Assembly (NCBI GenBank): GCA_049673305.1
Contig: JBATXM010000060.1
Coordinates: 1 to 9,492 of the forward strand
Source: GCA-003244245 sp049673305
GTDB taxonomy: Bacteria > Actinomycetota > Actinomycetes > Mycobacteriales > Pseudonocardiaceae
Length of the DNA stretch: 9,492 nt
Direction of reading: 5' to 3'
Shown here: positions 1-6,395 of the stretch, piece by piece
Layout of the letters: every line of letters starts with the position of its first letter
Position numbering within the stretch: position 1 is the first letter of the stretch
Notes under the pieces: generated by a model
What the model saw: only the letters and a program-made list of their open reading frames with translations
Database searches by the model: none
What the model was told of the DNA's origin: nothing
Program-made: the position numbers and the translations under genes

Positions 1-260
1 CCCCAAGTTGCCGCCTGTGGCACCTCCGCAACGGATCCCCCCACCTCCCCGTGGGGCGAAGCGGATGGGCGACGAGCGGACAAGCGGCCCGTGTCGCGCC
101 ACACCAGGCGGCCAGTGACGTCACCGAGGCCCCGCGCCGGGATGCTCGGGACAGAGAGACCTGACCACCGCGACTATAAAAAAGATCTTGAAACGACCGC
201 GCGATCATCACCACCCGAGCGTGACCCGCCACTTGACACCAAGACCTAAAACACGAGTTC
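1..260. other. Non-coding flank downstream of the XRE gene
   Basis: No reading frame here looks like a gene. The left half is GC-rich and contains a perfect 10-bp palindrome, gtgacgtcac, at 115-124. The right half (about 174-260) is much more AT-rich, as is common between genes in high-GC genomes. I see no convincing hairpin-plus-T-run terminator for the minus-strand gene that ends at 261. Confidence 0.5.
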
Positions 261-1463
261 TTAGTTCAGTAGACCGATTTGTCCCGCGAACTCCCGCACC
301 TCGGCGGCGTATGACGGCTTAGCGCGCTTGACCAGGGTGCTGACCATGCTTCGGGCACTCCGCGCGTACAAGAAATCTTGCGGGCAGATCTTCGCCGCCA
401 TCCGCAGATGTACGAAGACGGCGGTGTCGTTGTTGCGGCACTCATAGCATCGGGCGAGCTGGTATAGATGCGCGGTCTGACGTTCCGAGTATCCGATCTT
501 GGAAATATCCACCTCATCGGCCAGTCGTAAAGCTTCGGAGATATCTCCAGCTTCCAGCTCCAGGCTGACCGTGTGGATACCAAGGTTCGTTGGACCGAAG
601 AATATGTGATGGTAGCCCTTACCCTCGCCAACACGCTCTGCGGCCTTGCGGGCAGGACCACGAAGCAATTCGCGCGCTCGCCACGGGTCGCCGGTCCGCA
701 CCGCCGCAATGGCTCCCAGCTGCAAGAGACCGCCATACACGTAAAAAAGCTCAGGCGTTCCATCGGGCAGCAGCTTCTCAAACTTCTCAGCGGTTGCCAT
801 GGCGATGTCGAGTGCGGCCTGTGGCATGTCGTTAGAGAGCACCGCTTGACCGACATACCATGTTGCCGCCCCGATGAGCAGAGGATCGCCGGTTTCCTCG
901 GCGTAGTGCATGGCGCGATCGCAAACGAGCGGCACGAGATCAGCCCGCCCGCCATGCTTCAACACCGCGCGGGCCAGTTGGTAGACCTCGGAAGCTTGGC
1001 GGCAGGCTTCCGATGAACGATCATAAGCATGGACGGCATGCTCGGCGTCTACGATCAGGTCGGGGAGAACGTTGAGCGTATCAGTGTATTTGTTGGGAGA
1101 GACAAGCCAGGTGTCCCATGCTGCTGTGGTGCGCTGGGTCAGATCCGACAGCTCAGGTGGCGTATCGCGGCCAGCCAATGACACCGAGCGATAGGTGTAC
1201 AGCGCGCGTTCAACGGCGGCCAGTCCCGGATTAACCGGCCCTTCGTGGTTCTCGCTCGGTGCCTCACCGATCAGGGCAGAGGTACGCACCCCTAATACCT
1301 TGGCAAGCTTGCGCAGTACCGGCAGCGAGGGCGTCTTGGTGCCGGTCTCGATCATCTCCAGGTAGCGCACCGTGATACCGGCATGCGTGGCAACGTTGAC
1401 CGTGGTCTTCTTCCGGTCTATGCGGTACAGCCTGATGAGCTGGCCGGTTGGTATGTCGGGCAT
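261..1463 (-). CDS. XRE-family transcriptional regulator with helical-repeat C-terminal domain
   Basis: This 400-residue protein starts with an XRE/Cro-type helix-turn-helix at about residues 8-62. It shows the family pattern of a short recognition helix (THAGITVRYLEMIE), then a TPSLPVLRKLAKVLGV stretch. The remaining ~330 residues are alpha-helical and TPR-like, the layout of the ~400-residue XRE regulators that are abundant in actinomycetes. Such proteins bind DNA in the cytoplasm and often answer to a small molecule or partner protein through the helical domain; the target here is unknown. The frame is open upstream to 1568, but I place the start at the ATG at 1461-1463 because an AGGAGG lies 8 nt before it and the HTH follows directly. 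It sits 115 bp downstream of the serine hydrolase on the same strand, so it may be cotranscribed or have its own promoter. Confidence 0.88.
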   Translation of the reverse strand: MPDIPTGQLIRLYRIDRKKTTVNVATHAGITVRYLEMIETGTKTPSLPVLRKLAKVLGVRTSALIGEAPSENHEGPVNPGLAAVERALYTYRSVSLAGRDTPPELSDLTQRTTAAWDTWLVSPNKYTDTLNVLPDLIVDAEHAVHAYDRSSEACRQASEVYQLARAVLKHGGRADLVPLVCDRAMHYAEETGDPLLIGAATWYVGQAVLSNDMPQAALDIAMATAEKFEKLLPDGTPELFYVYGGLLQLGAIAAVRTGDPWRARELLRGPARKAAERVGEGKGYHHIFFGPTNLGIHTVSLELEAGDISEALRLADEVDISKIGYSERQTAHLYQLARCYECRNNDTAVFVHLRMAAKICPQDFLYARSARSMVSTLVKRAKPSYAAEVREFAGQIGLLN

Positions 1464-1471
1464 GGTGAGCG

Positions 1472-1477
1472 CCTCCT
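1472..1477 (-). promoter_or_regulatory. Shine-Dalgarno site deciding the XRE gene start
   Basis: On the minus strand this reads AGGAGG with 8 nt to the ATG at 1463. It is a near-ideal ribosome binding site and selects the 400-residue start over the longer frame that opens at 1568. Confidence 0.75.
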
Positions 1478-1554
1478 GCGGGTGGCGGATGTCGCTGGCT
1501 GCGAGGGTACCGAGGAGGTACCAGCTTGGGTGCGCTACGCCACGTTTTCGCCGA

Positions 1555-1577
1555 GCCGATATCGGCACGTTAGCCGA
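1555..1577. promoter_or_regulatory. Palindrome plus extra half-site upstream of the XRE gene (possible operator)
   Basis: A perfect 12-bp palindrome, gccgatatcggc, lies at 1555-1566, and a third half-site, gccgat, follows at 1572-1577. The set covers the last few bases before the hydrolase stop codon (1579-1581, minus strand) and the 5' part of the gap before the XRE gene. Dyads with an extra half-site are typical of operators, and autoregulation by the XRE protein is a plausible but untested reading. No T-run follows, so it does not look like a terminator. Confidence 0.3.
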
Positions 1578-1578
1578 T

Positions 1579-2415
1579 CTACAGCGAACCTGACCGGTAT
1601 CCTTCGGTCAATTCGGTGAGTACCGCGTCGCTGAAGGGTGGCCAGGCGTCGCGGGCCCAGGGACCGAAGTCCCGATCGGTGAGCGCGATGCAGGCCGCGC
1701 CGGCCGCTGGGTCCACCCACAGGAACGTGCCGGACTGCCCGAAGTGCCCGAAGGTCGCCGGCGAGTTCCGGCTACCAGTCCAGTGGGGACTCTTGCCCGC
1801 CCGCAGCTCGAAGCCCAGCCCCCAATCGTTGGGCCGCTGCATGCCGTAGCCGGGCAGCACCCCGTCCAGGCCGGGGTAGGCCACCTGGGTCGCCTCGGCG
1901 AGGACCTGCGGGGCCAGCAGCGTTGGCGCCTGCAGCTCAGCGGCGAACCGGGCCAGGTCCGCGCAGGTGGACACCACGCCGGCAGCGGCGGAGCCGGCCA
2001 GCCGCGATGAGGACATCCCGAGCGGCTGGAACACCGCTTCGGCCAGGTAGTCGGCGAAGGGGATGCTGGATCCAAGCGCCACCGCGTCGGCCAGGACCAC
2101 GAACCCCGTATTGGAGTAGATCCGTTTAGTTCCCGGAGCCGCCGAAACCCGTGGGGTGTCGTACGCCAGCCCGGAGGCGTGCGCGAGGAGGTGGCGCACC
2201 GTGGCGCCTGGTGGCCCGGCCGGCTGGTGGAAATCCAGCGCGCCCTCCTGCACCGCCAACAGCACCGCGTAGGCGCAGAGCACCTTGGTCACCGAGGCCA
2301 GCGGGAACGGCTGGTCCTGCGGGCCGTCGCTGTCCACCACCGCACCGGAGGCGTCCACCACCGCGACGGCCACCGTGTCGACCGGCCACCGCCGCACGGT
2401 GCGCGGGCTGTCCAT
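1579..2415 (-). CDS. Serine hydrolase, beta-lactamase/penicillin-binding-protein-like fold
   Basis: This 278-residue protein has the three signature motifs of the serine beta-lactamase / DD-peptidase (class C-like) superfamily. The nucleophile motif SVTK is at residues 41-44 (PLASVTKVL), the YSN motif at 100-102, and HFG at 224-226 stands in the place of KTG. It is shorter than class C enzymes (about 350-380 residues) and has no evident signal peptide or lipobox, so it is probably a cytoplasmic esterase or peptidase-type hydrolase rather than a true beta-lactamase. The substrate cannot be inferred. The ATG at 2413-2415 has only a weak ribosome binding site. It diverges from the aminotransferase gene across 29 bp, so the two probably share a control region. 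Its stop codon is TAG at 1579-1581. Confidence 0.85.
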   Translation of the reverse strand: MDSPRTVRRWPVDTVAVAVVDASGAVVDSDGPQDQPFPLASVTKVLCAYAVLLAVQEGALDFHQPAGPPGATVRHLLAHASGLAYDTPRVSAAPGTKRIYSNTGFVVLADAVALGSSIPFADYLAEAVFQPLGMSSSRLAGSAAAGVVSTCADLARFAAELQAPTLLAPQVLAEATQVAYPGLDGVLPGYGMQRPNDWGLGFELRAGKSPHWTGSRNSPATFGHFGQSGTFLWVDPAAGAACIALTDRDFGPWARDAWPPFSDAVLTELTEGYRSGSL

Positions 2416-2444
2416 GCCGGGCGAGGGTACGGCAGGATCCGGTT

Positions 2445-3530
2445 GTGCACTCTGAGCGGTTGCTGCTGGGGCCTGGACCGTCGAATCCCTACCCGGAAGC
2501 CATCGAGGCGTTGACCCGGCCGGTGCTCGGGCATCTGGACCCCGAGTTTCTCGCCCTGGTGGCTGACACCGCGCAACGGCTGCGAACCGTCTTCGGCACC
2601 CGCAACCGCCTCACCCTGCCGGTCAGCGGCACTGGATCGGCGGGGATGGAAGCCTGCCTGGCCAGCCTGCTTGAGCCGGGCGAGCTGGCCATCGTCGGGG
2701 TGAACGGCTACTTCGGTGAACGGTTGTGCGAGGTGGCTCGCCGGGTAGGCGCGCACGTGCACGCCGTGCCCGCCCTGTGGGGACGAACCCTGGATCCCGA
2801 AGCGCTGCTTGATGCCCAGCGCCAGGCACCGCAGGCCCGGCTCGTCGCGGTGGTGCACGCCGAGACCTCCACCGGAGTGCGCAACGAGATCGCCCCGCTG
2901 CGCGAGTTGCAGAACACCGACACGCTGCTGCTGCTCGACACCGTCACCTCGCTGGGCGGGATCCCGGTCGAGGTGGACGCCTGGGGCGTCGACGCCTGCT
3001 ACTCGGCGACCCAGAAATGCCTGGGTGCACCGTCGGGAATCGCGCCGGTGACCCTGTCTGACCGCGCGGTGGCGCGGATCCGGGACCGGGAGGTGCCGAT
3101 CTGCTCGTTCTACCAGGACCTGAGCCTGCTGGACGCCTACTACCAGGGCGATCCCCCTCGCTACCACCACACGGCGAGCTCCACGCTGATCTCCGCCGTG
3201 CACGCGGGGCTGGGGCGGCTGCTGGAGGAGGGCCTACCAGCAGTGTGGGAGCGCCACGCGCAGGTGGGCGAGCAGCTCCAGCGGGAGCTTCCCGAGCACG
3301 GTTTCGAGGTGTTCGCCGAGCCGGGGCACCGGCTGCCACAGCTCACCGCCGCCCGGCTCCCCGAGAACGTGCCAGACGCCCTCGCCCGCAAGGCGCTGCG
3401 GGAGGACTTCGGCATCGAGGTAGGCAGCGGCCTAGGGCCGTTGGCCGGCGTAGGTTGGCGAATCGGCCTGATGGGCCGCCACAACGCCCAAACCCGACCC
3501 CTCAGTACCCTCCTCGGCGCCCTCCCCTGA
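2445..3530 (+). CDS. PLP-dependent aminotransferase, alanine-glyoxylate/serine-pyruvate family
   Basis: A 361-residue class V aminotransferase. It begins with LLLGPGPSNPYPEAIEA, the usual opening of the alanine-glyoxylate aminotransferase family. SGTGSAGMEA (about 61-70) forms the phosphate-binding turn, LLLDTVTSLGG carries the PLP-nitrogen aspartate (D165), and SATQKCLGAPSG carries the Schiff-base lysine (K191). The C-terminal domain ends with WRIGLMGRHN, also typical. Family members move the amino group of alanine, serine or similar donors to glyoxylate or another 2-oxo acid; the donor cannot be read from the sequence. The frame is open upstream to 2151, but that part is antisense to the hydrolase and Arg/Pro-rich. 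I chose the GTG at 2445, which has AGGA about 7 nt upstream and the family N-terminus right after it. The gene ends 25 bp from the convergent zf-HC2 gene. Confidence 0.9.
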   Translation: MHSERLLLGPGPSNPYPEAIEALTRPVLGHLDPEFLALVADTAQRLRTVFGTRNRLTLPVSGTGSAGMEACLASLLEPGELAIVGVNGYFGERLCEVARRVGAHVHAVPALWGRTLDPEALLDAQRQAPQARLVAVVHAETSTGVRNEIAPLRELQNTDTLLLLDTVTSLGGIPVEVDAWGVDACYSATQKCLGAPSGIAPVTLSDRAVARIRDREVPICSFYQDLSLLDAYYQGDPPRYHHTASSTLISAVHAGLGRLLEEGLPAVWERHAQVGEQLQRELPEHGFEVFAEPGHRLPQLTAARLPENVPDALARKALREDFGIEVGSGLGPLAGVGWRIGLMGRHNAQTRPLSTLLGALP

Positions 3531-3555
3531 CCTAAAGACGCCCTGACCCTGCAGC

Positions 3556-4128
3556 TCAGCTGGTGATGATCGCGAGTTCTGATCGACAGAGTTCGGCGGC
3601 GCGTTGGGCGCTTTCAGAGTGGACGCGGCAGTGACCGTGGTGCCCGGCGTGTTGACCGCATTCCGCGGCACAGCGGTCGGCTGCGGTGGCTGCCGCCTCC
3701 AGGATGGCCCGGATGACTCCCGCGTCGGTGGCGGTGGGGCGGGAGAGTACCCGCTGGGCGGCTGCGGCGATGTCGGCGCAGTCCAGTGCGGCACGTGTGG
3801 CGCTGACCATATCGGCGCAATTGTGGGCCATCATCGCGGTGGCGCAGGTGGTTGAGGCACGGTCGAGGTCGGTAAGGGCCTGCAGAATCGTGGCCAGTCC
3901 GTCGATGGTGAACACCACCCCCACGGTGACGTCGGGGGTCTGGGTCACCACGGTGGTGCGAGCGAGCCTGGTGACGCGCGCCGCCTCGTCGGCAAACCAG
4001 CGGCACGCAGCACAAATCGCCAGGTGCGCGTCGATCGCGCCCCGTTCCGCGGGGCTCTCCTCGCCGTCCAGCTGGGCGGAGAGAGCTTCCTTACACTGTG
4101 TGCAGTCCACAGAACAATTGTCGCGCAT
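3556..4128 (-). CDS. Anti-sigma-type zinc finger (zf-HC2) fused to a DUF326-like four-helix bundle
   Basis: This 190-residue protein has two parts. Residues 9-42 are a zf-HC2/ZAS zinc finger: C9-x2-C12, then H35-x3-C39-x2-C42, with the LSAQLDGEESPAERGAIDAHLA pattern of actinobacterial anti-sigma factors. Residues ~90-185 match the DUF326 four-helix bundle (copper-binding, YhjQ-like), with C95, C104, C117, C153, C157, C167 and C181, and a His-rich turn at 160-170 (H160, H163, H164, H166, H170). Several usual bundle cysteines are Ala or Ser. No membrane segment is visible, so it is probably cytoplasmic. It could be a metal- or thiol-responsive anti-sigma factor, but no sigma gene is adjacent. 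The frame opens at a GTG at 4185, and I prefer the ATG at 4126-4128, though neither start has a good ribosome site. It diverges from the riboswitch-cbiM unit. Confidence 0.8.
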   Translation of the reverse strand: MRDNCSVDCTQCKEALSAQLDGEESPAERGAIDAHLAICAACRWFADEAARVTRLARTTVVTQTPDVTVGVVFTIDGLATILQALTDLDRASTTCATAMMAHNCADMVSATRAALDCADIAAAAQRVLSRPTATDAGVIRAILEAAATAADRCAAECGQHAGHHGHCRVHSESAQRAAELCRSELAIITS

Positions 4129-4216
4129 CAGATCGCCATGGTTCCCCGCGCAGCTGGCTGTGTCCGCCGACTCTGCCGAGTTCACTCCTGCGAGCAGCCC
4201 GGCTCAGCGTCGCGGC

Positions 4217-4246
4217 TTGCGGCGGGAGAAGCGGAGCGCCTACTCT
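4217..4246 (+). promoter_or_regulatory. Candidate promoter for the riboswitch-cbiM transcript
   Basis: TTGCGG (4217-4222) and TACTCT (4241-4246) are separated by 18 bp and fit a loose actinobacterial sigma-A promoter (-10 of the type TAnnnT). The start point expected about 7 nt past the -10 box is near 4253, directly before the 5' strand of the riboswitch closing stem at 4255. That agreement is the main support. Confidence 0.45.
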
Positions 4247-4252
4247 GCGGCC

Positions 4253-4384
4253 GAGCAACGGTGCGAAGAAGCCGGTGAGAATCCGGCGCGGTCGCGCCAC
4301 TGTGATCGGGCAGTCCCGCCCGGGAGTCAGACCTTCTGCCGTTGCCCAGCTCAACACTGTCAGGGACGCGTCATCCCGAAGGAG
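4253..4384 (+). promoter_or_regulatory. Cobalamin riboswitch with translational expression platform
   Basis: The aptamer core is clear. A hairpin gccgg/ccggc (4271-4275, 4283-4287) with loop tgagaat is followed by the invariant GCCACTG (4296-4302), a CGGG/CCCG hairpin (4307-4310, 4315-4318), and a B12 box, gggagtcagaccttctgcc, at 4322-4340. Closing pairs are gcaacgg/ccgttgc (4255-4261 with 4339-4345) and gaag/cttc (4265-4268 with 4333-4336). Such elements bind adenosyl- or aquo-cobalamin and usually shut off downstream genes. Downstream, a small hairpin (ggga 4363-4366 / tccc 4374-4377, loop cgcgtca) abuts a strong Shine-Dalgarno, gaaggag (4378-4384). No T-run follows, which suggests control of translation rather than termination. 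The target is cbiM, so the cell would lower cobalt uptake when B12 is sufficient. Confidence 0.9.
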
Positions 4385-4392
4385 TTGCTCTG

Positions 4393-4467
4393 GTGAGCAC
4401 GGCTGTCTTGCCCCGTTCCCTTCTTGTTGATGTCCCGGCGGGCGAGGTGAGCCGTGCACGTCCCTGA
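4393..4467 (+). CDS. Possible 24-codon leader ORF between riboswitch and cbiM
   Basis: A GTG at 4393 lies 8 nt after GAAGGAG (4378-4384), the strongest ribosome binding site in this leader. It opens a 24-codon frame (product starts MSTAVLPRSLLVDV) that stops at TGA 4465-4467, 14 nt inside cbiM in another frame. Ribosomes on it would cross the weaker cbiM ribosome site (gaggtga, 4444-4450). It could be a translational-coupling ORF through which the riboswitch controls cbiM. No homologue is recognised, and the codons (CTT CTT GTT) are not strongly actinobacterial, so the peptide itself may have no function. Confidence 0.4.
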   Translation: MSTAVLPRSLLVDVPAGEVSRARP

Positions 4468-5104
4468 CGGTTTCGTCTCCCCCACGGTCGCGGTTGTCGG
4501 CGCCGCAGTGGCTGTGGCCGGGCTTGCGGTGTGCGTGCGCCGGGCGGGGGGAGAGCTCACCGAACGGCAGCTGCCACTGGCTGGGCTGAGCGCGGCGTTC
4601 TTTCTGGTGCTCGGTGCCCCGATCATCCCCATCGCGGTGGGCACCGAGGGGCACCTGCTCGGCGGCACCCTGGCCGTGGCGCTGCTGGGACCGTGGCTGG
4701 GACCGGTAGTGATCACTGTGGTCACCGTGACACAAGCATTGTTCCTGGGTGATGGCGGGTTGTCCACGCTCGGGGTCAACGTGGTGAACCTGGCTCTGGT
4801 GCCGGCCGTGATCGGCTACCCGGTGCTGCTCGGGCTGCAAATGATACTGCCCCGGCGCCCTACCGGCACTGCGGTGGCCGCCGGAATCGCCGCTGCGGTG
4901 TCGGTCTTGTCTGCGGCGGTGCTGTTCACTGCGGAATACGCCCTAGGCGGTGCCGCTGGGGTGCCGCTACACACTGTCGCGGTCTCGACCATCGGGGTTT
5001 ACGCGCTGATAGCGGTCATCGAAGGGCTGGTCACCTCGCTGGTGGTGCGGGGATTGCTGGCGCTACGCGCCGACCTCGTGCACGTGGGGGATGACAAGAA
5101 ATAA
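4454..5104 (+). CDS. cbiM: CbiM, membrane substrate-capture component of an ECF cobalt transporter
   Basis: A 216-residue integral membrane protein. It starts MHVPDGFVSP, matching the CbiM/NikM opening MHIPDGFL, in which Met1 and His2 help bind the metal; this fixes the GTG start at 4454. The second metal-site region GTEGHLLGG (about 63-71) and the following long hydrophobic stretches are also typical, with about six or seven membrane segments. CbiM takes up Co2+ for cobalamin synthesis and normally works with CbiN, the T-component CbiQ and the ATPase CbiO. The length is that of CbiM alone, so CbiN is not fused, and none of the partners follows here. The cobalamin riboswitch and leader ORF just upstream support a cobalt role over nickel. 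The ribosome site gaggtga lies directly upstream. Confidence 0.93.
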   Translation: MHVPDGFVSPTVAVVGAAVAVAGLAVCVRRAGGELTERQLPLAGLSAAFFLVLGAPIIPIAVGTEGHLLGGTLAVALLGPWLGPVVITVVTVTQALFLGDGGLSTLGVNVVNLALVPAVIGYPVLLGLQMILPRRPTGTAVAAGIAAAVSVLSAAVLFTAEYALGGAAGVPLHTVAVSTIGVYALIAVIEGLVTSLVVRGLLALRADLVHVGDDKK

Positions 5105-5138
5105 ACGGAACGGTGGATGATCGCGGACATATTCGCTC

Positions 5139-5164
5139 ACCGTGACGGTAAGCTGACGGTAGGC
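5139..5164. promoter_or_regulatory. Operator-like repeat before the EACC1-caspase operon
   Basis: tgacggtaagc (5143-5153) and tgacggtaggc (5154-5164) form an 11-bp tandem repeat, about one helical turn. The first copy is also the right arm of a dyad, accgt-g-acggt (5139-5149). It lies in the 113-bp gap between cbiM and EACC1, where a regulator would be expected to bind. No convincing -35/-10 pair was found with it. Confidence 0.35.
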
Positions 5165-5217
5165 TCTGGTCCTGAGGATTCTTCGTCACACGAGGGGTGA
5201 TGGGGGCAAGCACACCG

Positions 5218-5607
5218 ATGGACGTCACGATCAGCCTTGCCGGGCCCGATGCCGCCGTCGAGGAGCTGCGGTCCTTGTTCTCCTATCTGGCCGGCGAAGA
5301 GGAACTCCGTGGCCGGGTGGAGCTGGTGGAATCCGCGCCGGATCCGGGCACCTTGGGTGGATGGCCGGAGTCGGTGGTGGTGGCGCTGAGCCAAGGTGGT
5401 GCGGTGACCGTTCTGGCCAGCGCGGTGATCACTTGGATCCGGTATCGCACCGGTGAGATGACGTGCACGCTGACCCAGCCGGACGGGACGTCGGTGCGGC
5501 TGACCGCCACCCGGGTTCGCGGCACTGACCTGGCCGGGGTGGGCGAGCTGGTTGAGCAGGTGACCGCCGCGTTGGGCGACGGTGCTCGTGCGGGATCCGC
5601 TGAGTGA
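5218..5607 (+). CDS. EACC1-type effector-associated constant component
   Basis: This 129-residue protein resembles the effector-associated constant component EACC1, a small protein found beside caspase, peptidase and other effectors in actinobacterial NTP-dependent conflict systems. What can be seen is an N-terminal strand (MDVTISLAG), an acidic helical part (EELRSLFSYLAGEEEL), a hydrophobic stretch (AVTVLASAVITWIRYR) that could be buried or membrane-associated, and a beta-rich section (TCTLTQPDGTSVRLTATRVRGTD). Its biochemical role is not established; it probably links effector and sensor. The frame is open from a GTG at 5197. I prefer the ATG at 5218, which matches the usual N-terminus and has ggggg (5202-5206) upstream. 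Its TGA overlaps the caspase start as GTGA (5604-5607), so the two are translationally coupled. Confidence 0.75.
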   Translation: MDVTISLAGPDAAVEELRSLFSYLAGEEELRGRVELVESAPDPGTLGGWPESVVVALSQGGAVTVLASAVITWIRYRTGEMTCTLTQPDGTSVRLTATRVRGTDLAGVGELVEQVTAALGDGARAGSAE

Positions 5608-6395
5608 CGTCGAGACGGCTGGCACCCGAGGCACCCGGGGCCTCGTTGAGCAGCCCAGGAACGCGGGCCGTGCTGATCGGGACCGGGATGCACACGGCCA
5701 GCTCGGGCCTACCCGATGTCCCCGCGGTGGGTAGCACCCTGGCCGATCTGGAGCAGGTGCTGATCCAGCGGTGCGGCATGGCCCAGAGCAATGTCCGGGT
5801 GCTCGCTGATCCGCGCTCCCCCCTTGAGGTGGGACTCGTGCTGGCGCAGAGCGCTAGGCAGGCCCAGGACGTGTTGCTGGTCTGCTATGTGGGGCACGGG
5901 GTGGTCAGCCCTGGTGGGGAGTTGTACCTGGCCACCACGTCCACCGAGCGGCGCCCGGAGCTACTCGCCTACACCGCGTTGAGCTGCACCGCTGTGCGCG
6001 ACACGCTGCTGGCGAGCCCGGCCCGGTCGATCGTCGTGGTACTCGACTGTATGCTTTTCCGGAAAAGCGGTCGGTGTGCTGGGCGCGTTGGACGCGTATG
6101 TGCTGACCTCGGCCGCCCGTGCGGAGCTAGCGCTCGCACCGCTCGGGGCGAGGCACACCGCGTTCACCGGGGAGCTGATCAGGTTGCTCGCCCGAGGGGA
6201 CCCGGACGGACCCGCGCTGCTGCGGTTGAGCTACGCCTACCAGTACCTGAATCGGGTGTTGCCCGCAGCTGGCTTCCCCAAGCCGCACCGCCGCGCCAGT
6301 GGATCGATCGACGACCTGGTGCTTGCCCCAAACCCCGCTCACCATCCATCCGAGGACGCGCCCCCGAAGCAGGACTCGGCCGGACCAGAGCTTGA
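5604..6395 (+). CDS. Caspase-like (peptidase C14) domain ORF, frameshifted at the catalytic Cys
   Basis: Residues ~20-149 are a caspase-like domain: RAVLIGTGMH at the first strand, the catalytic histidine H98 in YVGHGVV, and IVVVLDC ending at C149. Bacterial caspases usually continue as DCC[FY]SG, with the nucleophile in that motif. Here the next in-frame codon is ATG (6051-6053). Skipping the A at 6051 restores C-F-S-G-K-A-V-G, followed by VLGALDAYVLTSAA in the next frame. The translated tail after residue 149 (to stop at 6395) is therefore out-of-frame Arg-rich sequence and not a domain. As read, the product lacks the second cysteine and the C-terminal half of the fold. The GTG start overlaps the EACC1 stop by 4 nt. 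The intact enzyme would be a cysteine protease acting as the toxic or signalling effector. Confidence 0.75.
   Translation: MTSRRLAPEAPGASLSSPGTRAVLIGTGMHTASSGLPDVPAVGSTLADLEQVLIQRCGMAQSNVRVLADPRSPLEVGLVLAQSARQAQDVLLVCYVGHGVVSPGGELYLATTSTERRPELLAYTALSCTAVRDTLLASPARSIVVVLDCMLFRKSGRCAGRVGRVCADLGRPCGASARTARGEAHRVHRGADQVARPRGPGRTRAAAVELRLPVPESGVARSWLPQAAPPRQWIDRRPGACPKPRSPSIRGRAPEAGLGRTRA
6053..6068. repeat. 16-nt perfect palindrome at the caspase frameshift
   Basis: gcttttccggaaaagc is a perfect self-complementary sequence starting 2 nt after the extra base at 6051. As DNA it could form a small cruciform, and as RNA a short hairpin with a tight loop. It overlaps the codons for C-F-S-G-K-A of the restored motif, so part of the symmetry may be chance from coding. 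Confidence 0.8.

Noticed and set aside
233..238. TTGACA, a perfect -35 hexamer
   Set aside because: No acceptable -10 box lies 16-19 bp downstream, and the direction would run antisense into the XRE gene.
2151..2444. Long N-terminal extension of the aminotransferase frame
   Set aside because: It is Arg/Pro-rich, antisense to the serine hydrolase and has no family similarity. The GTG at 2445 has a ribosome site and the canonical N-terminus.
2289..3203. 304-residue minus-strand reading frame
   Set aside because: It is the shadow of the aminotransferase gene in high-GC DNA, with no recognisable motif, while the plus-strand enzyme is complete.
3551..3561. cagct/agctg hairpin between the convergent aminotransferase and zf-HC2 genes as a shared terminator
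   Set aside because: The loop would be a single base and no T-run is present on either strand.
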